DNA of 64,000 bases from a virus. Positions 13,601 through 22,876 of this stretch are shown here, piece after piece (position 1 is the first letter of the stretch; every line of letters starts with the position of its first letter). The stretch lies in the IMG/VR virus record IMGVR_UViG_3300027971_000044, positions 1-64,000 of that record. One strand, 5' to 3'. The position numbers and the translations under genes were made by a program. The notes under the pieces are model-generated. The model made no database searches. It worked only from the letters and a program-made list of their open reading frames with translations, and was not told the DNA's origin.

Positions 13601-15399
13601 TGGCGATAAGTAAATTAAATCCTTCAGCAGGTGGCATTCCTTTTGGAAATACAGCGGGACGCCCTACAGCAGCAACAGGTAAACTTTATTCAAATGGCGA
13701 AACTGCTAGACTAGAATTATATACCGCCACAGGGTGGCAAAACATTGTTCAAGAAGTTCCAGGCGTAGCCTCAATTACGGGAAATTATTCAGAAGCAACA
13801 AATTCTGGAACAATTACAATTCAAGGCACTAACTTTGTTTCAGGAGCAATTGCATCAGCAATTGGATCCAATGGAGTAGAAGTTCTAGCATCATCAACAA
13901 CTTATAATTCACTAGTACAATTAACAGCAGTGTTTACAGGATTGTCAAATGCCAATGAGCCTTATGACATTAAGGTAACAAATCCTTCAAACCTATTTGG
14001 AATGATTCCAGATGCACTTTATGTTAACGCTTCTCCAGTATGGACAACCACGGCTGGAACATTGGGAACATTCGGAGACAGCGTAGCAATATCTGTTTCA
14101 GCAACGGCCACAGATTCTGACTCAACAATAACTTACTCATTAGCATCAGGCTCAACTTTGCCTTCAGGTATAAATTTAAATTCTTCAACTGGTGCAATCT
14201 CAGGAACTCTTCCAGATATTGCTTCTAATACAACATATACTTTTACAATTAATGCATCAGATGAGGTGAATCCTGTAGTGCCAAGAACATTTAGTTTTGT
14301 TTCTAATGCAGCCCCAATTTGGTCTACATCAAGTGGATCATTAGGAACATTTAATAAATATACAAGTATTAGTCTAACAGTTGCCGCAGCAGATGTTTCA
14401 GATTCAATTACCTACGCATTAGCAAGCGGATCAACACTACCAACTGGAGTTACACTAAACTCTTCAACTGGAGTTATTTCAGGAATACTTCCAAATATTG
14501 CGTCAAACACAACCTATACCTTTACAATAAATGCAACAGATGGAGTTAATACAGTACCAAGAGCATTTAGTATTACATCTGAGCCAAGCATTACTTTTGA
14601 GTATCTTCTTGCAGGCGGAGGCGGAGGAGGCGGAGGAGGATATCAAGGAGGCGGAGGCGGAGCAGGGGGACTACTATACGGAACTTTATCTAAATCAGCT
14701 GGGACGTATAATATTAGTATAGGATCATCTGGTGTTGGTGCAGCTAGTGGCACTGAAGGAACAAGTGGAGGAAATACATCAGCATTTGATCTTATTGCAT
14801 ATGGTGGCGGAAAGGGCGCTGGCGAAATGCAATCAATGAGTCTTAGTGGTAGTGTTTATGCATTAGGCGGAGGCTCAGCAGGAGGAAGAGGGCACCCAAC
14901 TTATCAATTAGCATCTGCAACCTCGGCAGTTTCTGGTCAAGGAAACATAGGAGGATCTTATACAAATTGTTGTGTCATGGGCGGTGGCGGCGGCGCAGGC
15001 TCAGCAGGTGCAGACGCAACCCTTTCTCCAGAAAAAGGTGGTAATGGTGGATCTGGAATTTCATCTTCAATAACAGGAACATCACAATTTTATTCAGGCG
15101 GTGGCGGAGGTGCATCTAGATCTGGAGGAGCTGGAGGAACAGGAGGATCTGGTGTTGGAGGTAATGGAGGAGCTAACGGTAATGGATCTAGTGCTTCTTC
15201 ATACGGATCAGGCGGTGGCGGAGGCGGTTCATCAGGTGGAGTAAGTAATGGTGGAAGTGGTTCTTCTGGTGTTTTAATTATAGCTTACCCATCAACTATT
15301 CCAGCTTTAACAATTTCAGGTTTAACATACGATCAACCAACACGTTCTGGATATAGAGTTTATCGGTTTACAGCGGGAACAGGAACGGTAACATTATAA
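13600..15399 (+). CDS. glycine-rich adhesin/tail-fibre protein with Ig-like domains (599 aa)
   Basis: The N-terminal module is GGIPFGNTAGRPTAATGKLY... RLELYTATGWQNIVQE, shared with the gene at 28642. An IPT-like beta domain follows (SGTITIQGTNFVSGAIASAI), then two Ig-like 'putative Ig' repeats at about 145-235 and 235-325 (SITYALASGSTLPTGVTLNS). A glycine-rich domain spans about 330-560, opening with ten glycines almost in a row and closing GVLIIAYP, and a short C-terminal beta tail follows. The probable role is receptor binding. Confidence 0.75.
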   Translation: MAISKLNPSAGGIPFGNTAGRPTAATGKLYSNGETARLELYTATGWQNIVQEVPGVASITGNYSEATNSGTITIQGTNFVSGAIASAIGSNGVEVLASSTTYNSLVQLTAVFTGLSNANEPYDIKVTNPSNLFGMIPDALYVNASPVWTTTAGTLGTFGDSVAISVSATATDSDSTITYSLASGSTLPSGINLNSSTGAISGTLPDIASNTTYTFTINASDEVNPVVPRTFSFVSNAAPIWSTSSGSLGTFNKYTSISLTVAAADVSDSITYALASGSTLPTGVTLNSSTGVISGILPNIASNTTYTFTINATDGVNTVPRAFSITSEPSITFEYLLAGGGGGGGGGYQGGGGGAGGLLYGTLSKSAGTYNISIGSSGVGAASGTEGTSGGNTSAFDLIAYGGGKGAGEMQSMSLSGSVYALGGGSAGGRGHPTYQLASATSAVSGQGNIGGSYTNCCVMGGGGGAGSAGADATLSPEKGGNGGSGISSSITGTSQFYSGGGGGASRSGGAGGTGGSGVGGNGGANGNGSSASSYGSGGGGGGSSGGVSNGGSGSSGVLIIAYPSTIPALTISGLTYDQPTRSGYRVYRFTAGTGTVTL

Positions 15400-15803
15400 T
15401 GGCTAAAACAGTTAAAATTTGGAACGGAACAGATTGGGTAGATCTTGGAGTAAAAGCTGCTCTTCCTCCTGATTATATAGATACTACTGCTCTTAATTCC
15501 GCCCTTGCTTCATATAAGCAAGAAGTAAATCTTACAGTATCATCTAACATAACATTAGTGGCGGGACGCAGATATTTTGTTGATACAACAGCTGCTAGAA
15601 CATTAACACTTCCTGCAAGTCCAACACTTGGACAAGAAATTGTAGTTGTAGATGCATCTGGAACAGCTGGAACATATAACATTACAATTAATTCAAACAG
15701 TGGTAAAATTAACGGAACGATTCAAAACCTTACAATTGACGTAGATGGAGCAGGCGCTTCATTAATCTATACAGGTTCGACATATGGCTGGAGGGTAGGA
15801 TAA
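15399..15803 (+). CDS. short fibre partner protein with conserved C-terminal domain (134 aa)
   Basis: Begins MAKTVKIWNGTDWVDLGVKA, an N-terminal module like the gene at 28025. Residues about 45-134 are the conserved domain SNITLVAGRRYFVDTTAART ... YGWRVG, present at the C-termini of four genes in the window. It ends in codons that spell TGGAGGGTAGGA, which serve as the ribosome-binding site of the next gene. It likely forms a trimeric tip or assists folding or attachment of the glycine-rich partner encoded next. Confidence 0.7.
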   Translation: MAKTVKIWNGTDWVDLGVKAALPPDYIDTTALNSALASYKQEVNLTVSSNITLVAGRRYFVDTTAARTLTLPASPTLGQEIVVVDASGTAGTYNITINSNSGKINGTIQNLTIDVDGAGASLIYTGSTYGWRVG

Positions 15804-18439
15804 TGGCAATTAGTTTTTCTAGTTTATCTGGCGGTACATCATTTACAGTAGTAACATCTACAGGCGGATCTAAGACAGCTACTCTTGATAAGTCATATCC
15901 AGCAGGAACATATTTAATTGAGTCTAAAGCATTAGATACAAACCTAGAAGTATATCTAGGAGCATCAGATGGCACCCCCGTAGGATCGACGGTGGCAGGA
16001 GCAAAAACAGTTACAGCTACATCATCCTTCCTATATGTAACAACAGTAAATGCAGATGCCAATGATGCAGTTATATTTACATTAAAGTCGGCGTCAACAT
16101 TATCAACTAAAACAGATGCAACATGGGCTCCTCCAACAATTACAGATATTACTCCAAGCGGGCTACCAAATATTAATAACACAACAACTATTACAGGTAC
16201 AAACTTTGCTTCAAACGTAGAGGTTAAATTTAGAAAATCAGATGATTCAACATTAGTAACTCCTAAGACAACAGTTAGAGGATCTGCAACATCTATTATT
16301 GCAGGCCGTCCTGACTCATTTGCAGTCGGAGATGCTCCATATGACGTAATTGTCACAAATCCAACCACAACATTATCTGCATCATCTCTTAATGCAATTA
16401 CTGCAGGAGCTGTGCCAGTTTGGGTTACATCAACAACATTAAATACAGCTACATTAACAACAGCATTTTCACAAACAATTTCTGCAACAGATGCTGATGG
16501 CGGATCATCAATTACATATGCAATTGTATCAGGAGCATTTCAAACAGGATTATCTTTAAATACATCAACAGGTGCAATTACTGGAACACCAACAGGATCT
16601 GCAGGAAGCACATCAGTTGTAATATCTGCAACAGACTCTGGCGGTAACGCAGTAAATAGAACATTTACACAGGTTGTTATAGAACCTAATATCACAGTTA
16701 ACTACCTTGTAGTTGCAGGTGGCGGAGGTGGCGGTAAGCTTGGCGGAGGTGGAGGAGCTGGTGGTTTTAGAACCTCAACAGCGTCACTTCCTACAAATAC
16801 TTCATACAGAATTATTGTTGGCTCTGGCGGCCTTGGAACTCTTAACGAAATGAATCGTGGTTTAAATGGTACAAGTTCATCTATTTCTGGATCAGGATTT
16901 ACAACATTTTCTGCAACTGGCGGTGGCGGTGGAGGTTCCGACAATGCTAGTCAAAGCCAAGATTATGGGCAAGATGGTGGTTCAGGTGGTGGAGATGGTA
17001 ACACCAACGGTAATACCCTTGGTTATGGTGCTGGAAACCTTGGCGGATACTCTCCAGTAGAAGGTTACCGTGGCGGTGGCTCAGGAAATAGTACAAACTA
17101 TGCTTCTGGTGGTGGCGGTGGTGGTGCTGGTGGAGTAGGTGGAGATGGTAGTTATATTGGAACAGGCGATGGTGATGGCGGAGCTGGTGGAATAGGTGCT
17201 ACATCATCAATAACTGGTACATCTACATACTACGCAGGTGGCGGTGGTGGTGGAGCCCGCAAAGATAATAGTTCTACAAATCGTACTGGCGGAGCTGCTG
17301 GTAATGGTGGTGGTGGTAGGGGTAGCGATTCAGTTACTAATAATGCAACTGCTGGAACTGCAAACACAGGTGGCGGTGGTGGTGCTGGTGGTTATGGTAA
17401 CTCTCCTTCTACTTATAAATCCGCAAAAAATGGCGGTTCTGGTATTGTAATTTTTAGTTATGCAGGTTCACAAAAAGCCACAGGTGGAATAGTTACAACA
17501 TCAGGTGGAAATACAATTCACACTTTTAATGCTAGTGGTAATTTTGAAACTTCATATTCTGTTGCAGCTAAAGCAACTGGTGGTGCAATAAATACAGACG
17601 GAAGTTATTTTTATCATGTATTTAATGATTCAGGAACATTTACTCCTACTCAATCTTTAACTGCTGACATTTTAGTTGTTGCAGGTGGCGGTGGAGCCAG
17701 TATGGGAACAGGTGCTGGTGGCGGTGGAGCAGGTGGTTTTAGAGCTATAACATCTCGTGCCGTAACATCAGGAACTGCATACACAGTTACCGTTGGTAGT
17801 GGCGGTGCTCCTGCTGCTCCTGACACTGTTCGTAGTGAAAGCGGAAATAACTCATCTTTTTCTGGAACAGGATTTGCAACAATTACCGCTACTGGCGGTG
17901 GCGCAGGTGCTGCTGAAAGTTCAACCACTCCTGCTTCTGGTGGTTCTGGAGGCGGTGGTATGTATAGCACATCTGGAGCATCAGGAAACTCTGGTGGTTA
18001 TACCCCTGTCGAAGGTTATGCAGGTGGTAGTGGCATAGGTGCAGCTTCTGGTTTTTATGGCGGAGGCGGAGGCGGTGGAGCAAGTTCTGTAGGTGGAAAT
18101 GCTGCTAGTCTAAATGGTGGTGCAGGTGGTGCTGGTGCAACTACTCCAATATCTGGTGGTGCAACTACTGGTGCTGGTCAATTAGTAAACGGAAATTATT
18201 ATTTTGCTGGCGGCGGAGGTGGTGGTACACAATTTACCGTTTCAAATACTACCGCTGGTGTTGGTGGTAATGGTGGAGGTGGAGCAGGATCAGCAGATAA
18301 CACAGGTGGTTCATCTCGTTTGGCACCTGGAATTTCTGGAACTCCAAATACAGGCGGAGGCGGTGGCGGAGCTGGTGGCGATAATTCACTAGGAGGAGCT
18401 GGCGGCTCAGGAATAGTAATTATTCGTTACGCAGTATAA
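15803..18439 (+). CDS. double glycine-rich adhesin/tail-fibre protein (878 aa)
   Basis: The N-terminal part is beta-rich (SFSSLSGGTSFTVVTSTGGS), followed by an IPT-like domain (ITDITPSGLPNINNTTTITG) and one Ig-like repeat ending near residue 295. Glycine-rich domain 1 (about 298-552) ends GIVIFSYAG. A linker with QKATGGIVTTSGGNTIHTFN and KATGGAINTDGSYFYHVFND leads into glycine-rich domain 2 (about 620-878), ending GIVIIRYAV. The gene at 25440 has the same two-domain layout and linker. It is the last gene of its transcription block and is coupled to the short partner upstream. Confidence 0.75.
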   Translation: MAISFSSLSGGTSFTVVTSTGGSKTATLDKSYPAGTYLIESKALDTNLEVYLGASDGTPVGSTVAGAKTVTATSSFLYVTTVNADANDAVIFTLKSASTLSTKTDATWAPPTITDITPSGLPNINNTTTITGTNFASNVEVKFRKSDDSTLVTPKTTVRGSATSIIAGRPDSFAVGDAPYDVIVTNPTTTLSASSLNAITAGAVPVWVTSTTLNTATLTTAFSQTISATDADGGSSITYAIVSGAFQTGLSLNTSTGAITGTPTGSAGSTSVVISATDSGGNAVNRTFTQVVIEPNITVNYLVVAGGGGGGKLGGGGGAGGFRTSTASLPTNTSYRIIVGSGGLGTLNEMNRGLNGTSSSISGSGFTTFSATGGGGGGSDNASQSQDYGQDGGSGGGDGNTNGNTLGYGAGNLGGYSPVEGYRGGGSGNSTNYASGGGGGGAGGVGGDGSYIGTGDGDGGAGGIGATSSITGTSTYYAGGGGGGARKDNSSTNRTGGAAGNGGGGRGSDSVTNNATAGTANTGGGGGAGGYGNSPSTYKSAKNGGSGIVIFSYAGSQKATGGIVTTSGGNTIHTFNASGNFETSYSVAAKATGGAINTDGSYFYHVFNDSGTFTPTQSLTADILVVAGGGGASMGTGAGGGGAGGFRAITSRAVTSGTAYTVTVGSGGAPAAPDTVRSESGNNSSFSGTGFATITATGGGAGAAESSTTPASGGSGGGGMYSTSGASGNSGGYTPVEGYAGGSGIGAASGFYGGGGGGGASSVGGNAASLNGGAGGAGATTPISGGATTGAGQLVNGNYYFAGGGGGGTQFTVSNTTAGVGGNGGGGAGSADNTGGSSRLAPGISGTPNTGGGGGGAGGDNSLGGAGGSGIVIIRYAV

Positions 18440-18444
18440 AACAA

Positions 18445-18473
18445 TAGACTTATCATTTAATAAATGGTAAAAT
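18445..18473 (+). promoter_or_regulatory. internal promoter within fibre array
   Basis: TAGACT (18445-18450), 17 bases, TAAAAT (18468-18473) preceded by TGG. It lies in one of the few gaps between fibre genes and precedes a strong AAAGGAG ribosome-binding site for the gene at 18509. It divides the fibre array into separately transcribed blocks. Confidence 0.6.
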
Positions 18474-18508
18474 ATAAATAAGTAAGACAACTAACAAAGG
18501 AGAAAAAA

Positions 18509-18892
18509 ATGGCACACTTCGCAGAAATCGACGAGAACAACATTGTTACTCGTGTTCTAGTAGTAAATGACGCTGATGCAGCTGATGGACAGAACTTTCT
18601 GGCCAACACTTTGAATCTAGGCGGAACATGGATACAGACTTCATATAACACTTCAGGTGGCGTACACGCAAACGGCGGTACCCCTGTAAGAAAAAATTAT
18701 GCAGGAATTGGATATTCATACGACTCAGTTCGTGATGCATTTATCCCACCAAAGCCTTTTGCTTCATGGTTACTAAATGACGCAACATGTCTTTGGGAAG
18801 CTCCAACAGCAATGCCTGTTGAAGAGGGTAAAATGTTCAGATGGGTTGAAGAAGATTTAAACTGGCAAGAAATAGTAATACCACAGGAGTAA
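18509..18892 (+). CDS. phage structural-type protein (127 aa)
   Basis: Begins MAHFAEIDENNIVTRVLVVN, continues DGQNFLANTLNLGGTWIQTS and KNYAGIGYSYDSVRDAFIPP, and has a PFASWLLNDATCLWEAP C-terminal region. This is a widely distributed small protein in cyanophages and other large phages, usually found near fibre genes and annotated only as structural or hypothetical. Promoter and AAAGGAG are directly upstream. I expect it in or near the tail fibres. Confidence 0.75.
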   Translation: MAHFAEIDENNIVTRVLVVNDADAADGQNFLANTLNLGGTWIQTSYNTSGGVHANGGTPVRKNYAGIGYSYDSVRDAFIPPKPFASWLLNDATCLWEAPTAMPVEEGKMFRWVEEDLNWQEIVIPQE

Positions 18893-18898
18893 TTTAAA

Positions 18899-20575
18899 TT
18901 GACTAGAGCAAGGGATGTAGCAAACGTTCTATCTACCGCCACATCTCTGGCGACAGATACTGAAACGGCTGCCGCCATCTCTAGTCATAATTCTTCTACA
19001 ACAACAGTTCACGGTATTTCAGATACAGCAGCATTAGCAACACAGACTTATGTTCAAAACAATAAGGGAATAAATAAAGGCAATACTGCCTCACGTCCTG
19101 CATCTCCTGCAAATGGAGATTTATATTATAATACAGAAACATCCACTCTTGAAGTATATGATGGAGGATGGTGGATTCCAAATACCGCTCCAGGAATTCC
19201 TACATCACCAGTTGCAACAAACTCAGGATCAGCACGGGCATTTAATAATGGTAGAGCCTCAGTAGCTTTTACTCCTGCAACAAGCGGCGGAAAAGCAACA
19301 TCATTTACAGTTACTTCAACACCAGGCTCATATACAAATACAGGTTCATCTAGTCCTATTGTAGTTACTGGTTTACAATCAAGTACAGCATATACTTATG
19401 CGGTTACAGCAACTGGACCACTTGGAACATCTTCTGCATCATCTGCGAGTAGCGCAGTTACTGCAACAACTGTGCCACAGGCACCTAGTATAAGCGCTGT
19501 AGGAGCATCTCAGTCAGCTACAATTACAATTACAGCAGGGGCAACTGGTGGTTCAGCAATTACAGGATATTCAATAGTTTCAAGTCCAGTAACTACTACT
19601 CAAACAACATCTAACACAACATATACTTTTACAGGACTTACCGATGGTACAGCGTATACGTTTACTGCAACAGCAACAAATACAAATGGAACATCAGTAT
19701 CAAGTGCTGCAAGTAGTTCTGTTACCCCAGTATCAACTGCAGTTTCTGGAGGAACATTATCATCTGACGCAACTTATTATTACAGAACATTTACTGGAAC
19801 TGGAAATTTAATTATTTCTGGATCAGCATTAACATGTGATTATTTAATTGTAGCAGGCGGCGGCGGTAGTATGGGACAAGGCGCAGGCGGCGGCGGCGCA
19901 GGCGGACTTAGAACATTTACATCACAAAATTTAAATGCAGGTACTTACACAGCAACTATCGGCGGCGGTGGTGGACCAGGAGTTGGATCTTCAACTACAA
20001 CTTCTGCTTATAATGGTCAGAACTCATCTTTTAATGGCGCATCAGCAACTGGCGGTGGAGTAGGAGCGGGTCGCAACACTGATGGTACCGCAAACGCTTA
20101 TGCTGGTGGCTCTGGTGGCGGTGGAGGAAATGGCCGTTCAAACTCTGGTGGAGCAGGTAACGCAGGATCTTACACTCCAGTAGAAGGTTATAAGGGTGGA
20201 GATGCATCAGGAGATAATCCTCCCTATGGTGGTGGAGGCGGCGGCGGAGCAGGAGGTGCTGGAAGCAATAATGATGCTTCTGGAGGAAATAGAAATGGTG
20301 GGATTGGTGCAACATCAGCATTACTTAATGCAATGGGTGCTGCTACATCTACAGGACAACTAAGTGGTGGAAATTATTATTTTGCAGGTGGCGGTGGAGG
20401 ACTTGCTGACTCTGCTTCATCTTCAGGAGGCCTTGGTGGCGGAGGAATCTATAGCACATCAACTGGTGGAACAAATGGAACAACAAATACTGGCGGAGGT
20501 GCTGGTGGCGGAAACAAAGCTGGTGGCTCAGGTATAGTTATTGTTAGATATCTTAGATCGGCAGTAGGTGGATAA
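18899..20575 (+). CDS. fibronectin-III and glycine-rich fibre/adhesin (558 aa)
   Basis: Starts at TTG (AGGAG nine bases upstream): TRARDVANVLSTATSLATDT. This N-terminal module is shared with the gene at 25440, including STTTVHGISDTAALAT. The 'P-A-N-G-D-L-Y-Y-N' motif follows, then two Fn3-like repeats (about 105-200 and 200-285; SAYTYAVTAT-like cores) and a glycine-rich domain (about 315-558) closing GIVIVRYLR. Some DNA blocks are nearly identical to the genes at 23860 and 25440. Confidence 0.75.
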   Translation: MTRARDVANVLSTATSLATDTETAAAISSHNSSTTTVHGISDTAALATQTYVQNNKGINKGNTASRPASPANGDLYYNTETSTLEVYDGGWWIPNTAPGIPTSPVATNSGSARAFNNGRASVAFTPATSGGKATSFTVTSTPGSYTNTGSSSPIVVTGLQSSTAYTYAVTATGPLGTSSASSASSAVTATTVPQAPSISAVGASQSATITITAGATGGSAITGYSIVSSPVTTTQTTSNTTYTFTGLTDGTAYTFTATATNTNGTSVSSAASSSVTPVSTAVSGGTLSSDATYYYRTFTGTGNLIISGSALTCDYLIVAGGGGSMGQGAGGGGAGGLRTFTSQNLNAGTYTATIGGGGGPGVGSSTTTSAYNGQNSSFNGASATGGGVGAGRNTDGTANAYAGGSGGGGGNGRSNSGGAGNAGSYTPVEGYKGGDASGDNPPYGGGGGGGAGGAGSNNDASGGNRNGGIGATSALLNAMGAATSTGQLSGGNYYFAGGGGGLADSASSSGGLGGGGIYSTSTGGTNGTTNTGGGAGGGNKAGGSGIVIVRYLRSAVGG

Positions 20576-21048
20576 TGGCCAATAAAGACTTTAAAGTAAA
20601 AAATGGGTTAGATATCCAGACACCCCTTGCTGTTTCTATGGGCGGAACTGGACAAACCTCTACAACTAATACATTAAACTCTTTGCTCCCGTCCCAATCT
20701 GGAAATAGCAATAAAGTATTATCAACAGACGGAACTAATACAACTTGGGTAGCACAATCAGTTGGATTTCCTTCATCTTCTGTAAACTCAAATGTAACTC
20801 TTGTTTCTAATAACAAGTATTTTGTTGATACATCAACTTCCAGAACTATAACCTTGCCTTCATCACCATCTGTGGGAGATGAGATATATGTATTTGATGC
20901 ATCAGGATCTGCGGGAGCGTATAATATAACTGTGAACAGAAACTCAAATTATATAAATGGGTCTTCGTCAAATTTAATTATAGATGTTAATGGTGGTGCT
21001 GCTAGTTTTACATATACTGGCGGTAGCTACGGTTGGAAGGCAGGATAA
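20575..21048 (+). CDS. short fibre partner, NKDFKVKN N-terminus plus conserved C-terminal domain (157 aa)
   Basis: Begins MANKDFKVKNGLDIQTPLAV and MGGTGQTSTTNTLNSLLPSQ, as in the gene at 12534. Residues about 65-157 (SNVTLVSNNKYFVDTSTSRT ... YGWKAG) are the conserved domain. It thus joins the N-terminus of one family to the C-terminus of another. The C-terminal codons double as the ribosome-binding site (GGAAGGCAGG) of the next gene. Confidence 0.75.
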   Translation: MANKDFKVKNGLDIQTPLAVSMGGTGQTSTTNTLNSLLPSQSGNSNKVLSTDGTNTTWVAQSVGFPSSSVNSNVTLVSNNKYFVDTSTSRTITLPSSPSVGDEIYVFDASGSAGAYNITVNRNSNYINGSSSNLIIDVNGGAASFTYTGGSYGWKAG

Positions 21049-22823
21049 TGTCAGACATTAGACTATCAGGATTTTCACTTCCTTATACAACTGGAACTAC
21101 AGGCAATAGGCCTGCTAATCCAGCAGAAGGAACACAATATTTTAATACAACAATTGGCGGACTTCAAGTTTATGTAAATGGGCAGTGGTCAACACATCAA
21201 AAACCAACTGATATTATTGCTCCATCTGGGGCTACTGCTACAAATCAAGGATCTGGGCGGGCATTTAATAATGGTCAAGCATCTATAGCATTTACAACTT
21301 CAGAATTAGGAGGTCCAGCATCTAGTTATGTAGTTACATCTACTCCTGGATCTTATACTCAAACAGGAACATCTTCTCCGATAGTAGTAACAGGACTTCA
21401 ATCTAATACATCATATACGTACACCGTTGCTGCTTCAAATTCATACTCATCTGCTACATCTGCAGCTTCAGCAGCAGTTACCGCAACTACTGTGCCACAG
21501 GCACCAACAATAAATTCAGTAACAAATGGAAATTTACAAGCATCGATTGCATTTTCTGCAAACGCTACAGGCGGATCATCTATTACAGGATTTACAGTAA
21601 CATCAAGTCCAGGTGGACTTACAGCAACTGGTGCATCGTCACCATTAGTTGTAACAGGTTTAACAAATGGTACAGCATACACATTTACTGCAGTTGCAAC
21701 AAATACAAATGGAACATCAACGGCAAGTTCAGCATCTTCATCGATAACTGCAGCAACAGTTCCAGGTGCTCCAACTATTGGAACCGCAACTCAAACAGGA
21801 GCAACAACTGCAACATTAACATTTACAGCTCCTGCAAGTAATGGTGGATCAATTATTACAAGTTATACTGCTACATCATCTCCAGGAAGTATTACCTCTA
21901 CATTAAATCAGGCGGGATCTGGAACATTTAATATTACTGGATTAACTGCTACTACTTCTTATACATTTACAGTAACAGCGACAAATGCTGCTGGAACTTC
22001 TTCTGCTAGTTCTTCTAGTAATTCAATTACAACACCTTCTGCTGGAACAGAAATAGAATATTTGGTTCTAGCTGGAGGCGGAGGCGGCGGAGTTGATTAT
22101 GCAGGCGGCGGAGGTGCTGGAGGATACAGAACAAATTATGGTGGAACAAAAATATTAATAAATAATTCAAGTCAATATACAATTACAGTTGGCGGAGGCG
22201 GTCAGGGAGGAAGTAGAAATAACGGTGACAACGGGGGTATTGGAACAGTCTCAGGAATTTATCTTTCTGGTTCTCCAGTAATTGAATCTGCTGGTGGCGG
22301 ATACGGATCCAGCTATTTTGGAAATGGCGGTAGCGGTGGTTCAGGCGGCGGAGGCGGAGGAGGATACGGTACACAAATTTATACTACTGGAGGTTCAGGT
22401 AATACTCCAGCAACAACTCCTTCTCAAGGTAATAATGGAGGGGGAGGATATGGACCAAGCGGATATGGTGGGAATAGATACGGCGGAGGTGGCGGAAGCC
22501 CAACAGGAGCAGGAACTAGCGCAACTTCAAATTCTCCTGGAGTAGGAGCATCTGGTATATCTAATTCAATAAGTGGATCAGCGGTTACTTATGGTCGTGG
22601 TGGAGACGGATGTACTAGTCAGCAAGCACAACCAACTAGAGGAACCACATCAAATCGTGGTGAAGGAGGCTCTGGCGGTGGAGAAAACATTACAGGAACT
22701 GCTGGAAGTAATGGCATTGTAGTAATTAAAGCTAGCGTTCAGGCATCTTCTACAACTGGATCTCCATCTAATCCAAGTACTGGAGTATACGTATTTAATA
22801 ATAGTGGTACTATTACATTCTAA
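21048..22823 (+). CDS. fibronectin-III and glycine-rich fibre/adhesin (591 aa)
   Basis: I start it at the TAATG overlap (MSDIRLSGFSLPYTTGTTGN); a frame five codons longer lacks this coupling. The N-terminal 'R-P-A-N-P-A-E-G-T-Q-Y-F-N' module is followed by three Fn3-like repeats (about 65-150, 150-240 and 240-340) and a glycine-rich domain (about 340-565) ending GIVVIKASV. A short tail SPSNPSTGVYVFNNSGTITF resembles the end of the gene at 23860. It ends a transcription block. Confidence 0.75.
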   Translation: MSDIRLSGFSLPYTTGTTGNRPANPAEGTQYFNTTIGGLQVYVNGQWSTHQKPTDIIAPSGATATNQGSGRAFNNGQASIAFTTSELGGPASSYVVTSTPGSYTQTGTSSPIVVTGLQSNTSYTYTVAASNSYSSATSAASAAVTATTVPQAPTINSVTNGNLQASIAFSANATGGSSITGFTVTSSPGGLTATGASSPLVVTGLTNGTAYTFTAVATNTNGTSTASSASSSITAATVPGAPTIGTATQTGATTATLTFTAPASNGGSIITSYTATSSPGSITSTLNQAGSGTFNITGLTATTSYTFTVTATNAAGTSSASSSSNSITTPSAGTEIEYLVLAGGGGGGVDYAGGGGAGGYRTNYGGTKILINNSSQYTITVGGGGQGGSRNNGDNGGIGTVSGIYLSGSPVIESAGGGYGSSYFGNGGSGGSGGGGGGGYGTQIYTTGGSGNTPATTPSQGNNGGGGYGPSGYGGNRYGGGGGSPTGAGTSATSNSPGVGASGISNSISGSAVTYGRGGDGCTSQQAQPTRGTTSNRGEGGSGGGENITGTAGSNGIVVIKASVQASSTTGSPSNPSTGVYVFNNSGTITF

Positions 22824-22832
22824 ATAATTCAA

Positions 22833-22841
22833 TGCTATAAT
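22833..22841 (+). promoter_or_regulatory. extended -10 promoter within fibre array
   Basis: TGCTATAAT, identical to the element at 36440-36448, 36 bases before the next start. Only a weak -35 (TTACAT at 22813-22818, 17-base spacing) is visible. A CTAGGGGAAA ribosome-binding site lies between it and the gene at 22877. Confidence 0.6.
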
Positions 22842-22876
22842 TAAGTAATAAACAACTAGGGGAAATGTGAACTTAG